DNA of 35,003 bases from Actinomycetota bacterium (GCA_030840335.1 JAUZFR010000161.1:1-35003); one strand, 5' to 3'. Positions 8,823 to 17,755 are shown, counted from the stretch's first letter. Notes: a model not told the origin generated them from the sequence alone. Numbers and translations are program-made.

Positions 8823-8859
8823 TTGATTATTCCCACGATTCAAGCGGGAATGCAATCAA
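8823..8859 (-). promoter_or_regulatory. Probable promoter with dyad operator for the polysaccharide operon
   Basis: On the minus strand TTGCAT (8855-8850) and AATAAT (8831-8826) are separated by 18 bases, a reasonable -35/-10 pair. The same stretch is an interrupted inverted repeat: on the plus strand TTGATTATTCCC (8823-8834) and GGGAATGCAATCAA (8846-8859), matching except for a two-base insertion. A dyad covering both promoter elements looks like a repressor or activator site. The regulator is not identifiable. Confidence 0.5.
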
Positions 8860-9085
8860 CCCCAGTGCGGCCCGGGCGTGTCGTGCCACGCGGGTGTCAG
8901 GCGCTGGTGGGTCGAAATGCTGTCAGCCATTTTGCGGACACCGGCACCGGGGCAGACGCCATCTGATCGCGGAACCGGGCCGACAACCGAATTGCAGAAA
9001 AGACCTGATCACGCGGGGTTCTGATCGGTCTACCCTCCGAGTCGCCGAGTGGTTCTCGCTCGCGAAAGTCCGATAGGAGAAGTGA

Positions 9086-9226
9086 ATGCGATTCAAGCAC
9101 CCGGGGTACGCCGTCCCTGAAAGGGGGTACAGAAAAACTGGGAAAAAATACATTCCTCAAGTGGGGAAATCGGCCCACGTGACGACATTCGAGTTGACGC
9201 AAATGGCTGGTTGGGGAGGTTTTTGA
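9086..9226 (+). CDS. Possible 46-aa basic small protein
   Basis: An ATG at 9086 follows AGGAG (9075-9079) with a six-base spacer, the best ribosome site in this gap. The frame codes for 46 residues beginning MRFKHPGYAVPERGYRKTGK, basic in its first half and ending FELTQMAGWGGF. I do not recognise it. It runs on the plus strand between two minus-strand operons, and its stop lies in the loop of the 9194-9242 inverted repeat. It could be a real small gene or a chance frame; conservation would decide. Confidence 0.35.
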   Translation: MRFKHPGYAVPERGYRKTGKKYIPQVGKSAHVTTFELTQMAGWGGF

Positions 9227-9242
9227 CGACCATTTGCGTCAA
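9194..9242. repeat. 13-bp inverted repeat downstream of glnE
   Basis: TTGACGCAAATGG (9194-9206) and its exact reverse complement (9230-9242) flank a 23-base loop; one mismatch further out the match continues for two more bases. On the minus strand it starts 31 bases beyond the glnE stop, so it may be the glnE terminator, though the loop is long and there is no T-tract. A protein-binding dyad is the alternative. Confidence 0.55.
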
Positions 9243-9273
9243 GTCGGCAGGAGGAGGAGGCGGAGGCGGCGAG

Positions 9274-12210
9274 TCAGGCGGTGGTGGGCCTTGGGCCTTT
9301 GCTCACTCCGTAGAAGCGGCGCTCGAACACCGCGCGCGCCTGACGCGTAATACGCAGGTAGTCGTCATCGAGCTGGTTTGCGGAGCCCGGTGGGTATTCA
9401 AGCAGTCGCGCCACGCCCTCGAGAGCCTGCCGATCCGTGGGCAGAACGTCGGCCGTCTTCGCGGTCCAGAGGGTCATGGCCGAGCGAGCCCGTGACGCCA
9501 TGATCCACGCGTCACGCAGGCGCGCGGCATCCGCTTCGGTGATCAGCTTCTCCGATACCGCCGCACTCAGCGCACGCAGTGTTGACGTGGTTCGCAGGCC
9601 GGAAATTCGCGCGCCGTGCTGCAATTGGAGCAGCTGCACAAACCACTCGACATCGCTCAGCGACCCGCGCCCCAGCTTCAGGTGTCGCGACGGATCGGCC
9701 CCCTGCGGCAGCCGCTCCGACTCGACGCGCGCCTTGATTCGCTTCACCTCACGCACGTTCTGCTCGCTGATCTTGACCGGATACCGCACCTCATCAGCAA
9801 GCGCCTCGAAGTCGCGTAAGAGGTCAGAATCGCCGATCGCTCCCCTGGCACGCAGCAGAGCCTGGGCCTCCCAGGTGAGCGACCAGCGCTCGTAGTAGGC
9901 GCGATAGCTGTCGAGCGACCGCACAACCGCTCCGTTCTTGCCCTCGGGACGCAGTCCGATGTCGAGGTCGAGCGGCAGCCGAAGATCTTCGGTGAGTCGA
10001 TTGAACGTCTGCACGATCTGCTCGGACCGAGCCTGGGCGGCCTCGCCGCTCACCGTCAGCGACCGGTACACGTACATCACGTCGGCGTCGGAGCCGAAGC
10101 CGAGCTCCTCTCCCCCGTACCGACCCATCGCGATGATCGCGAACTCGATGCCATCTGGCTCCGGGCGAGCGAGCGAGAGGATGCCCGTCAACAGCGCCGT
10201 TGTGATGGCGCTGAGCGCGACGCCCAGCTCTTCGACCCGGACGAAACCGAGGATGGCCGAGATCGCCAGCCGCAGGATCTCCCGACGGCGAGCGGTGCGT
10301 AGTGCGAGAGCCGCAGCATCCACATCGTCACGATGGCGGGCAACCGTGGCTCGACTCTCGTCCAGCAGAACCGCGAGGCTGCGCGGGCGAAGTTCGTCTT
10401 CGTTTTCGAGCCAGGCGGCGCCCTCGGGGATGCGCTCGAGCAGGTTGCTGACGAACCGCGAGCCCGACAGCACACTCGTGAGGCGCTGGGCGGCACCGGA
10501 TGAGTCCCTCAGCATCCGCAGAAACCAGTAAGCCTCACCGAGGTCGTCGCTCAATCGCCGGAACGCGAGCAGTCCATGGTCGGGGTCAGCCCCTTCGGCG
10601 AACCAGCCGAGCATCACGGGCAGAAGGGTGCGCTGGATGGTCGCGCGCCTCGAGACTCCGCCGGTGAGCGCGGCAATGTGATGCAGGGCGCCCTTCGGAT
10701 CGCGGAACCCGATCGCGGCGAGTCGCGCGGCGGCCTGTTCGGGCGAAAGCGTGAGCCCCTCGGGAAGCGCCGCAACCGCGCTGAGAAGCGGCCGGTAGAA
10801 CAACCGCTCGTGAAGGCTTCGTACCTCGTGCTTGGTGTGCTGCCAGGCCTCGGTGAGGTCGGTCGCGCTCGAGTACAGGCCGGTAGCCCGAGCGAGTACT
10901 CGAACGTGCTCGGGATCGCGCGGCATCAGGTGGGTACGGCTGAGCCGGGCGAGTTGCAGTCGATGCTCGAGCAGGCGCAGGAACCGGTAGTCCCGCGAAA
11001 ACTCGCTCGCCTCGACCCTGCCGATGTAGCCCTGGGCCGCCAGCGCCACCAAGGCGGGGAGCGTCGCCTCCTGCCGAACCTCCGGATCGAGTTGTCCATG
11101 CACGAGCTGGAGCAGCTGGATCGTGAATTCGATGTCGCGCAGCCCGCCCGGACCAAGCTTGAGCTGAACGTCGCGCTCATCCGCAGGGATGTTGTCGGTC
11201 ACTCGTTCGCGCATCCGTTGCACGGACTCGACGAAATTCTCACGAGAGGCGCTCGACCAGACGAGCGGCGCGACTCCGGCGACATATCGCTCACCCAGAT
11301 CGAGATCGCCCGCAAGAGGACGAGCCTTCAGCAGCGCCTGGAATTCCCAGCTTTTCGCCCAGCGATCGTAATACGCCAGATGCGACTCGAGCGTGCGCAC
11401 GAGCGCGCCATCCTTGCCTTCGGGCCGCAGGTTTGCATCGACCTCCCACAGCGCCGGCTCCGCCGCGAGTTCCTGGATGCCGCGGGCCGTCTGCATCGCA
11501 AGTCGCGTCGCGATCTCCACGGCTCGATCCGCGCCAAGCTCCTCCGTGGGTTCTGTCACAAAAATGACATCCACATCGCTCACATAGTTGAGCTCACGCG
11601 CCCCGGATTTGCCCATCCCGATGATCGCGAGTTTGGTTCGCGCGACATCGGCGGCCGGAAATCTTACCGAGCGCCGGGCGACATCCAACGAGGCGTCGAG
11701 CGCTGCGCCGGCCAGATCGGCGAGCATGGCCGTAACGGAGGACACCGCTTCGAGCGGATCCGGATGCGAGAGATCCCAGGCCGCCAGTTGCGCAACCGAC
11801 CGACGATATCGAACCCGCAGGGCAGCGAAGGCCGCGTCGTCAGTGAGCCCCTCGACGGAAGCGAGCAGCTCACAGCGGAGTTCGTCGGCAGCAGGCAGCA
11901 CCTCGAGCGGAGTCAGCAGCGCGTCGAGCTGGTCCGGGTGTCTGAGGAAGAACTCGGCCAGACCCACGGATGCGCCGAGAATGCGCACGAGACTCCGTGC
12001 GGCGATGTCGGACGCGAGAACGCGTGCGAGCTCAGTCGGCGCCGTTTCCCGAAGCTGGCCCAGCAGGAGAAGCGCCTGATCGGCATCCGCGGCGTGCGCG
12101 AACAACGGCACGAGCTCCTCCGGAAAGGCTTCGAGAAGCTCGCGCGTGGAGCCCAACTCGGTGAAGCCGAGTCTGGCCAGATCAGTCAGCGTCGTCTGAA
12201 GGCGGGGCAT
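9274..12210 (-). CDS. glnE: Bifunctional glutamine synthetase adenylyltransferase/deadenylase GlnE
   Basis: Adds AMP to, and removes it from, the regulatory tyrosine of GlnA, tuning glutamine synthesis to nitrogen supply. The 978-residue protein has the expected two nucleotidyltransferase halves: an N-terminal deadenylylase site GMGKSGARELNYVSDVDVIF (about residue 197) and a C-terminal adenylyltransferase site AMGRYGGEELGFGSDADVMY (about residue 690), each followed by an RPEGK motif and a KLGPGGLRDIEF or KLGRGSLSDVEW block. The frame extends upstream to 12300, but that would overlap glnA2; the ATG at 12210, giving MPRLQTTLTDLARLGF, leaves a 26-base gap and fits the family. It follows glnA2 in one operon, as in mycobacteria. 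Confidence is high. Confidence 0.96.
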   Translation of the reverse strand: MPRLQTTLTDLARLGFTELGSTRELLEAFPEELVPLFAHAADADQALLLLGQLRETAPTELARVLASDIAARSLVRILGASVGLAEFFLRHPDQLDALLTPLEVLPAADELRCELLASVEGLTDDAAFAALRVRYRRSVAQLAAWDLSHPDPLEAVSSVTAMLADLAGAALDASLDVARRSVRFPAADVARTKLAIIGMGKSGARELNYVSDVDVIFVTEPTEELGADRAVEIATRLAMQTARGIQELAAEPALWEVDANLRPEGKDGALVRTLESHLAYYDRWAKSWEFQALLKARPLAGDLDLGERYVAGVAPLVWSSASRENFVESVQRMRERVTDNIPADERDVQLKLGPGGLRDIEFTIQLLQLVHGQLDPEVRQEATLPALVALAAQGYIGRVEASEFSRDYRFLRLLEHRLQLARLSRTHLMPRDPEHVRVLARATGLYSSATDLTEAWQHTKHEVRSLHERLFYRPLLSAVAALPEGLTLSPEQAAARLAAIGFRDPKGALHHIAALTGGVSRRATIQRTLLPVMLGWFAEGADPDHGLLAFRRLSDDLGEAYWFLRMLRDSSGAAQRLTSVLSGSRFVSNLLERIPEGAAWLENEDELRPRSLAVLLDESRATVARHRDDVDAAALALRTARRREILRLAISAILGFVRVEELGVALSAITTALLTGILSLARPEPDGIEFAIIAMGRYGGEELGFGSDADVMYVYRSLTVSGEAAQARSEQIVQTFNRLTEDLRLPLDLDIGLRPEGKNGAVVRSLDSYRAYYERWSLTWEAQALLRARGAIGDSDLLRDFEALADEVRYPVKISEQNVREVKRIKARVESERLPQGADPSRHLKLGRGSLSDVEWFVQLLQLQHGARISGLRTTSTLRALSAAVSEKLITEADAARLRDAWIMASRARSAMTLWTAKTADVLPTDRQALEGVARLLEYPPGSANQLDDDYLRITRQARAVFERRFYGVSKGPRPTTA

Positions 12211-12236
12211 AGTGCGTTTCGTATTTCCCGTAGCGA

Positions 12237-13574
12237 CTACAGGATCTCGAGGTTGCTCTCCAACTCGTACGGCGTGACCTGGGCGCGGTATTCCTGCCAT
12301 TCGCGGCGCTTGTTGAGCAGCACGAAGTTGAAGACCTGCTCCCCCAGCGTCTCGGCGACGAGTTCGGAGTCTTCCATCAGCGACAGCGCGTGGTCGAGGC
12401 TGGCTGGCAGCTGGTTGTAGCCGAGCGCGCGACGCTCAGCATCCGTGAGCGTCCAGACATTGTCTTCGGCCTCGGGCGGAAGCTCGTAGCCCTCTTCGAT
12501 GCCCTTGAGTCCCGCTGCGAGAAGCAGCGAGTACGCGAGATACGGGTTCGCGGCGGAGTCGAGCGCGCGGTATTCGACGCGCGAACTCTGCCCCTTGTTC
12601 GGCTTGTACAGCGGAACGCGAACGAGCGCCGACCGGTTGTTGTGGCCCCAGGTGACGAAGCTCGGCGCTTCGTCGCCGCCCCAGAGGCGCTTGTACGAAT
12701 TCACGAACTGGTTTGTCACGGCTGTGATCTCGGGTGCGTGGCGCAGCAGCCCAGCGACGAACTGACGGCCGATCTTCGAGAGCTGGTACTGGTTACTCGC
12801 GTCGAAGAAGGCGTTGACATCGCCCTCGAAAAGCGAGAGGTGGGTGTGCATGCCTGAGCCCGGATGACCCGAAAGCGGCTTCGGCATAAATGTCGCGTAG
12901 ACGCCCTGCTCGATGGCGACCTCTTTGACCACCGTGCGGAAGGTCATGATGTTGTCGGCGGTCGTCAGCGCGTCGGCGTAACGAAGATCAATCTCGTTCT
13001 GGCCCGGGCCGGCTTCGTGGTGGCTGAACTCCACGGAAATGCCGAGGTCTTCGAGCATCCGCACCGAACGGCGACGGAAGTCGTGGGCAGTTCCGCCGGG
13101 AACGTTGTCGAAGTAGCCGGCCGAATCGACTGGCGTGGGACCCTTCTTGCCGAACTTGCTCGACTTGAGCAGGTAGAACTCGATCTCCGGATGCGTGTAG
13201 AAGGTGAATCCGCGCTCCGCCGCCTTCGCGAGCGTGCGCTTCAGAACATTGCGCGGGTCGGCGACTGCGGGCTGCCCGTCAGGCGTCGTGATATCGCAGA
13301 ACATCCGCGCAGTGGGGTCGATCTCGCCGCGCCACGGCAGGATCTGGAAGGTTGTGGGATCTGGGTGGGCGAGCACATCCGCCTCGTAGGAGCGCGTGAG
13401 TCCCTCTATTGCGGAACCGTCGAATCCCAGCCCCTCAGCGAATGCGCCTTCGACCTCGGCAGGAGCGATTGCGACCGACTTGAGCGTGCCGACAACATCC
13501 GTAAACCAGAGTCGAATGAACTTGATGCCACGCTCTTCAATGGTGCGAAGAACGAAGTCGCGCTGCTTGTCCAC
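12237..13574 (-). CDS. glnA2: Glutamine synthetase, GlnA2 type
   Basis: A second type I glutamine synthetase-fold protein of 445 residues, as long as GSI-alpha enzymes. It shows LGFDGSAIEGLTRSYEAD, the ATP-binding KPLSGHPGSGMHTHLS, and NNRSALVRVP. At the position of the adenylylation tyrosine of GlnA1 it has EAEDNVWTLTDAE with no tyrosine, so GlnE should not regulate it. The start is GTG at 13574 with GAGGAG five bases before. It is followed by glnE at 26 bases. GlnA2 of other actinobacteria is dispensable for growth and its in vivo substrate is less certain; glutamine synthetase activity is likely but not proven here. Confidence 0.92.
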   Translation of the reverse strand: MDKQRDFVLRTIEERGIKFIRLWFTDVVGTLKSVAIAPAEVEGAFAEGLGFDGSAIEGLTRSYEADVLAHPDPTTFQILPWRGEIDPTARMFCDITTPDGQPAVADPRNVLKRTLAKAAERGFTFYTHPEIEFYLLKSSKFGKKGPTPVDSAGYFDNVPGGTAHDFRRRSVRMLEDLGISVEFSHHEAGPGQNEIDLRYADALTTADNIMTFRTVVKEVAIEQGVYATFMPKPLSGHPGSGMHTHLSLFEGDVNAFFDASNQYQLSKIGRQFVAGLLRHAPEITAVTNQFVNSYKRLWGGDEAPSFVTWGHNNRSALVRVPLYKPNKGQSSRVEYRALDSAANPYLAYSLLLAAGLKGIEEGYELPPEAEDNVWTLTDAERRALGYNQLPASLDHALSLMEDSELVAETLGEQVFNFVLLNKRREWQEYRAQVTPYELESNLEIL

Positions 13575-13618
13575 TGGGCTCCTCTGAGGGCTATTTCACC
13601 GGCTTTCCGCCGCGCTAT

Positions 13619-13624
13619 TAGGCT
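13619..13624 (+). promoter_or_regulatory. -10 box of a probable leaderless promoter for nadE
   Basis: TAGGCT lies seven bases before the ATG at 13632. No ribosome site is present between it and the start codon, which fits a leaderless transcript. The 57-base gap also has to hold the divergent glnA2 promoter. Confidence 0.5.
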
Positions 13625-13631
13625 AGTGGCT

Positions 13632-15365
13632 ATGCCCCGACTTCGCTTGGCACTCGCCCAGACGAACCCCATTCTTGGGGATCTGACCGGCAACTCCGCA
13701 CAGATTCTCAACGCGGCGTGGAAGGCCGCCCTCGCTGGCGCCGACATTCTCGCCCTCGGTGAGATGGCCCTGACCGGGTATCCCATCGAAGATCTTGCGG
13801 CCCGCCCGAGCTTTCTGACCAACTCCCGCATCGCTGTCAACACGCTTGCCAAGAGCCTCCAGGATGCGGGTCTCGGCGATCTCGTGGTCGTGGTCGGGCA
13901 TCCGGACGGCCCGTATGAACCACGCCTGCTCGGCAGCAGCAACGCACCGACCGCGATAGCGCAGAATCGCGCGAGCGTGCTTCAGCACGGACACGTCAAG
14001 GCTGGCTACACCAAGCATCACCTGCCCAACTACTCTGTGTTCGACGAATATCGAACTTTTATCGCCGGCGATGAACTGCTCGTGCTGCGCATCAAGGGCG
14101 TGGATGTCGCCCTCCTGATCTGCGAAGACCTCTGGCGCGACGGCGGGCCGGTCGAGCGAGTGCTCACGGCCGACGCCGGCCTCCTTCTCGTGATCAACGC
14201 CTCGCCGTTCGAACGGGACAAAGACGAGGTTCGGCTTCCCCTTGTCACCCGTCGCGCCGTCGAGACGGACACGATCGTCGCATACGTCAACATCGTCGGC
14301 GGACAGGACGATCTCGTCTTCGACGGCGACAGTGTCGTGGTCGACGGAAACGGCACGATCCTGGCTCGTGCGCCCCAGTTCGAGCCCCATCTGCTGGTGG
14401 TCGACGTCGATCCGGCGGCAGCAACCAACGCGGAGCTCCCCGACAACGTTGTTCGCGTCGAGCTCGCGGATGCCCATCCGCCGACCGAGGCGATTTCGGC
14501 CGACATTGCCGTTCTGCCCGACGATCGCGAGCAACTGTGGAACGCGCTCGTGCTCGGCTTACGTGACTACGTCGAGAAGAACGAATTTCCCTCGGTAATC
14601 CTCGGCGTCTCCGGCGGAATCGACTCTGCGGTGTGCGCTGCGATCGCCGCGGACGCACTCGGCCCCGACCGCGTCTGGGGCGTCAGCATGCCGAGCCGAT
14701 ACAGCTCGGAGCACTCTCGCGGCGACGCAGAGGTGTTGGCCGAAAACATCGGTTTCCACTACTCGGTTGAGGCGATCGCGGACCTCGTTCTGCCGGTTGA
14801 GACGCAGCTCGCTCTCGACGGGACCGCTGCCGAAAACCTGCAGGCGCGCATCCGGGGCATCATCCTGATGGGGCTCTCGAACATGCGCGGCCATCTCGTG
14901 CTGACGACCGGAAACAAGACAGAGCTTTCGGTCGGATACTCGACCATCTACGGCGACTCGGCCGGCGGTTTCGCGCCCATCAAGGATGTTCCGAAGCTCC
15001 TGGTCTGGGAGCTCGCGCGCTGGCGCAACGAATTCGCAACGAGACACGGAGAGACTCCCCCGATTCCGGCGAACTCGATCGAGAAGCCGCCCAGTGCCGA
15101 GCTTCGGCCAGATCAGACCGACCAGGACACGCTGCCGCCGTACGACGTGCTCGACGCGATCCTTGATGCGTATGTCTCACGAAACCTTGGGCGCGAAGAC
15201 GTCATTGCTCTCGGCTTTGACGCCGAAACGGTCGATTTCGTTACGCGACTGGTGGACCGCGCGGAGTGGAAGCGACGCCAGGGCGCGATCGGCCCGAAGA
15301 TCAGCGGTATGGCGTTCGGACGCGACCGGCGGCTGCCGATCACGTACCGCCCCAACGACGTCTAA
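13632..15365 (+). CDS. nadE: Glutamine-dependent NAD+ synthetase
   Basis: Converts nicotinate adenine dinucleotide to NAD+ with ATP, using ammonia released from glutamine. The 577-residue protein joins an N-terminal nitrilase-fold glutaminase with the triad E44 ([10 protein letters not shown]), K128 ([15 protein letters not shown]) and C164 (LLICEDLW) to a C-terminal synthetase with the PP-loop SGGIDS at 327-332. Further C-terminal signatures are [18 protein letters not shown] and [20 protein letters not shown]. The frame opens far upstream, antisense to glnA2, but the ATG at 13632 gives the correct N-terminus [18 protein letters not shown]. It runs toward panB, 35 bases downstream. Confidence 0.96.
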   Translation: MPRLRLALAQTNPILGDLTGNSAQILNAAWKAALAGADILALGEMALTGYPIEDLAARPSFLTNSRIAVNTLAKSLQDAGLGDLVVVVGHPDGPYEPRLLGSSNAPTAIAQNRASVLQHGHVKAGYTKHHLPNYSVFDEYRTFIAGDELLVLRIKGVDVALLICEDLWRDGGPVERVLTADAGLLLVINASPFERDKDEVRLPLVTRRAVETDTIVAYVNIVGGQDDLVFDGDSVVVDGNGTILARAPQFEPHLLVVDVDPAAATNAELPDNVVRVELADAHPPTEAISADIAVLPDDREQLWNALVLGLRDYVEKNEFPSVILGVSGGIDSAVCAAIAADALGPDRVWGVSMPSRYSSEHSRGDAEVLAENIGFHYSVEAIADLVLPVETQLALDGTAAENLQARIRGIILMGLSNMRGHLVLTTGNKTELSVGYSTIYGDSAGGFAPIKDVPKLLVWELARWRNEFATRHGETPPIPANSIEKPPSAELRPDQTDQDTLPPYDVLDAILDAYVSRNLGREDVIALGFDAETVDFVTRLVDRAEWKRRQGAIGPKISGMAFGRDRRLPITYRPNDV

Positions 15366-15388
15366 GGCGCTTCGCCAAGCGCGCCCAG

Positions 15389-15394
15389 TACACT
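15389..15394 (+). promoter_or_regulatory. -10 box of a possible leaderless promoter for panB
   Basis: TACACT sits six bases before the panB ATG at 15401 with no Shine-Dalgarno sequence between. panB may therefore have its own promoter besides read-through from nadE. Confidence 0.4.
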
Positions 15395-15400
15395 GGCACC

Positions 15401-16225
15401 ATGGCAGAGCAGGCAGCTTCGGCTCCCAAAAAGGTGCGCACCCGGCATTTCCAGAATGCGAAGGAATCCGGGATCAAAATCACCGGACTCACGAGCTACG
15501 ACATGCTCACAGCATCCATATTCGACGAGGCAGGCATCGACTTCCTGCTCGTCGGTGATTCGGCGGCGAACAACGTTCTCGGCTACGACACGACACTTCC
15601 GGTGACGATCGACGAACTGATCCCGCTGACCCGAGCCGTTGCCGGTGCAGTCAAACGCGCCTTCGTCGTCGCCGACATGCCGTTTGGTTCATACGAGACC
15701 GGGCCCGACGAAGCCCTGCACACGGCATTTCGATTCATGAAGGAGACCGGCGCACACGCGGTCAAGCTCGAGGGTGGCGTTCGCTCAGCCGAGCAGATCC
15801 GGCGAATCGTCTCCGCGGGCATCCCGGTCATGGCGCACATCGGTTTCACGCCGCAGAGTGAGCATGGTCTCGGCGGACACGTCATTCAGGGGCGTGGCGA
15901 CCAGGTCGCGCAGTTGCTCGCGGACGCGCACGCTGTCGAAGACGCAGGCGCATTCGCCGTGGTGCTTGAGATGGTGCCGGCGGAGGCTGCCAGGCAGGTC
16001 ACCGACGAGCTGCGCATTCCGACCATCAGCGTCGGAGCAGGTCCGCACACCAACGGCCAGTTGCTGGTCTGGACCGACTGGGCGGGTTTCACGGGCGGCC
16101 GCATCCCCAAGTTTGTCAAGCAATACGCGAACCTTCGAAAGACGCTCACGGATGCCGTCATCGCCTACCGCGAAGATGTCGACTCGGGCGCCTACCCCGG
16201 CCCAGAGCACTCCTACGAAGACTGA
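15401..16225 (+). CDS. panB: 3-methyl-2-oxobutanoate hydroxymethyltransferase
   Basis: Transfers a one-carbon unit from methylenetetrahydrofolate to 2-oxoisovalerate, the first committed step of pantothenate and coenzyme A synthesis. The 274-residue product has the family length. Visible blocks are [40 protein letters not shown] (metal-binding Asp in VGDS), [10 protein letters not shown] with the second metal Asp, [15 protein letters not shown] and [10 protein letters not shown] with the catalytic Glu. The ATG at 15401 gives the proper N-terminus; an upstream extension lies inside nadE. The VOC gene begins eight bases after its stop. Confidence 0.96.
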   Translation: MAEQAASAPKKVRTRHFQNAKESGIKITGLTSYDMLTASIFDEAGIDFLLVGDSAANNVLGYDTTLPVTIDELIPLTRAVAGAVKRAFVVADMPFGSYETGPDEALHTAFRFMKETGAHAVKLEGGVRSAEQIRRIVSAGIPVMAHIGFTPQSEHGLGGHVIQGRGDQVAQLLADAHAVEDAGAFAVVLEMVPAEAARQVTDELRIPTISVGAGPHTNGQLLVWTDWAGFTGGRIPKFVKQYANLRKTLTDAVIAYREDVDSGAYPGPEHSYED

Positions 16226-16233
16226 GGAGAACC

Positions 16234-16617
16234 ATGGAAATCGTCCAGATCGCCCAGCGCGCAGTCGATCTCGATCGCGCCGTCGCGTTCTACGAGGATC
16301 TCCTCGGGATTTCCGTCAGTGCACGGTTTGACCCGCCTGGCCTGGCCTTTTTCATGCTGGGCGGCACACGGCTCCTGCTCGACAAAGTCGCGCCATCCAG
16401 CCTCATCTACCTCGCCGTGGACGACGTCAATGCAAGCGTCGACAGCCTCAGGGCGAAGGGCATCGAGATCGACACCGAGCCCCACATCATCTTTCAGCAC
16501 GAGGACGACACCCTCGGCCCGGCCGGAGAAGACGAGTGGATGGCCTTCATCAAGGACTCCGAAGGCAACACCGTCGGGCTGGTCAGCTACGCGACCAGCG
16601 ATCCGAACGAGCGATAG
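16234..16617 (+). CDS. VOC (glyoxalase/bleomycin resistance) family protein
   Basis: A 127-residue protein with the paired beta-alpha-beta units of the vicinal oxygen chelate fold: AVDLDRAVAFYEDLLGISVS at the start and LAVDDVNASVDSLRAKGI in the second half, ending WMAFIKDSEGNTVGLVSY. The usual metal ligands seem partly absent (the early His is Gln, the second His is Tyr), so a metal-dependent activity is doubtful. GAGGAG precedes the ATG with a good spacer. It is probably cotranscribed with panB, but no shared pathway is evident. The substrate is unknown. Confidence 0.85.
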   Translation: MEIVQIAQRAVDLDRAVAFYEDLLGISVSARFDPPGLAFFMLGGTRLLLDKVAPSSLIYLAVDDVNASVDSLRAKGIEIDTEPHIIFQHEDDTLGPAGEDEWMAFIKDSEGNTVGLVSYATSDPNER

Positions 16618-16626
16618 TCTCTCGCT

Positions 16627-16800
16627 CTAGTTGTCCTCGGCTGCATCCTCGGCGGCCCACTGGCGCGCCCGTTCCGCGATGATCTCCGGAGCACGGGACG
16701 CGTCCTCGCGAGTCTTGAACGGACCATCAAGTTCCGACCTCAGCGACTGGGCGCCCTCCTCGACCTCGCCGGTCTTGCGGTTGTAATACCAGTCGGTCAT
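16627..16800 (-). CDS. SPOR-like small protein
   Basis: A 57-residue protein, [20 protein letters not shown] at its start, followed by a [20 protein letters not shown] segment. The WYYN..TGEVE..GPF.TREDA pattern is common in small actinobacterial proteins that automatic annotation calls SPOR-domain-like; true peptidoglycan binding is not shown. AAGGAG lies seven bases before the ATG at 16800. It is divergent from map, with 34 bases between the two start codons. Confidence 0.7.
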   Translation of the reverse strand: MTDWYYNRKTGEVEEGAQSLRSELDGPFKTREDASRAPEIIAERARQWAAEDAAEDN

Positions 16801-16821
16801 CACGCGCTCCTTCGACAAAGA

Positions 16822-16827
16822 TAAAAT
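16822..16827 (+). promoter_or_regulatory. -10 box of a probable leaderless promoter for map
   Basis: TAAAAT lies seven bases before the map ATG at 16835, without a ribosome site between. The minus-strand gene at 16800 must share this 34-base gap for its own leader, so the two promoters overlap. Confidence 0.5.
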
Positions 16828-16834
16828 CGATTCT

Positions 16835-17701
16835 ATGCCTCGGGATTTGCACGGCCACCTCGTTCCCGGCGTCATTTCCCCGCAGCGCAGCGTGCCCGCA
16901 TCCATCCCGCGCCCCGAGTATGTCGGCAGGCCCGGGCCCCGCGTGTTCACCGGGTCGGATGTCTATTCCGCCGAGGCGGTTGAGCGCATTCGCGAATCGG
17001 GAACGATCGCGGCAGGCGCCGTCGAGGCGGTCGGTGCCGCCATCCGGCCAGGGGTGACGACCGACGAGCTCGATCGGGTCGCGCACGAGTACATGGTCGG
17101 CAACGGAGCGTACCCGTCGACGCTCGGCTATCGCGGCTTTCCCAAATCGAGCTGCATCTCGATCAACGAGGTGATCTGCCACGGCATCCCCGATAACACA
17201 GTCATCGAAGGCGGTGACATCGTCAATGTCGATGTCACCGCGTTCAAGAACGGTGTGCACGGCGACCTCAACAAGACCTTCACAGCGGGTACCGCCAGCC
17301 AGGAAGCACTCGACCTCATCGAACGCACTCGCGAGGCACTCAACCGCGGAATCAAGGCTGTCGCGCCCGGACGCGAGATCAATGTGATCGGGCGAGCGAT
17401 CGAGTCTTATGCGAAGCGGTTCGGCTACGGTGTCGTCCGCGACTTCACCGGGCATGGCGTCGGTGAGGCGTTTCATTCCGGGCTGGTCATCCCGCACTAC
17501 GACGCCGCACCACGATTCAGCGACATCATCGAGGTGGGAATGGTGTTCACCATCGAACCGATGCTCACCCTCGGCACTACGGCGTGGGACATGTGGCCGG
17601 ACGGCTGGACCGCAACCACCAAAGACAAGAGCCTGACCGCCCAGTTCGAACATACGCTGGTGGTAACAGAGCGCGGCGCCGAAATCCTGACGCTGCCGTA
17701 G
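16835..17701 (+). CDS. map: Type I methionine aminopeptidase
   Basis: Removes the starting methionine from new proteins. The 288-residue protein has an N-terminal extension of about 40 residues with prolines ([20 protein letters not shown]), as in actinobacterial MetAP1c enzymes, which can help bind the ribosome. The catalytic domain shows [10 protein letters not shown] with the substrate-binding His, the metal ligands in [18 protein letters not shown] (two Asp), GHGVGEAFH (His), [10 protein letters not shown] (Glu) and QFEHTLVVT (Glu). The ATG at 16835 follows a leaderless-type -10. It is followed at 54 bases by ppgK. Confidence 0.96.
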   Translation: MPRDLHGHLVPGVISPQRSVPASIPRPEYVGRPGPRVFTGSDVYSAEAVERIRESGTIAAGAVEAVGAAIRPGVTTDELDRVAHEYMVGNGAYPSTLGYRGFPKSSCISINEVICHGIPDNTVIEGGDIVNVDVTAFKNGVHGDLNKTFTAGTASQEALDLIERTREALNRGIKAVAPGREINVIGRAIESYAKRFGYGVVRDFTGHGVGEAFHSGLVIPHYDAAPRFSDIIEVGMVFTIEPMLTLGTTAWDMWPDGWTATTKDKSLTAQFEHTLVVTERGAEILTLP

Positions 17702-17755
17702 GGCGCCGTTCCCCCAAGATCTCACCTAACGACAACGACGACGAAGGACGAGCGC

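Larger units (their letters stand above)
8860..9273. other. Intergenic control region between glnE and the polysaccharide operon
   Basis: About 410 bases between the probable promoter of the glycosyltransferase operon and the glnE stop. It contains an imperfect inverted repeat (GACCTGATC at 9002-9010 and GATCGGTC at 9023-9030), a 46-codon ORF with a good ribosome site (9086-9226) and a 13-bp inverted repeat at 9194-9242. The part around 9100-9180 is more AT-rich than its neighbours. I saw no tRNA or known riboswitch consensus. Confidence 0.6.

Noticed and set aside
9002-9080. Possible riboswitch (c-di-GMP type) in the leader before the 46-codon ORF or the polysaccharide operon
   Set aside because: I compared both strands with remembered GEMM conserved bases and found no convincing match; only an imperfect GACC-GATC dyad is present.
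9250-9290. GGAGGAGGAGGCGGAGGCGG run as a ribosome site or G-quadruplex
   Set aside because: No suitable start codon follows, and it overlaps the 3' end of glnE on the other strand. A quadruplex is possible but not supported by anything else.
10576-12420. Long plus-strand frame (614 codons) opposite glnE
   Set aside because: Antisense to a well-supported glnE; the composition (Arg, Gly, Gln, His-rich) is typical of a shadow frame and no domain is seen.
12864-13631. N-terminal extension of nadE by 256 codons
   Set aside because: This stretch is antisense to glnA2; the NadE family begins at the ATG at 13632.
16234-16617. Annotation of the VOC protein as glyoxalase I or an antibiotic resistance protein
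   Set aside because: The metal-binding His positions look replaced, and the fold alone does not give function.
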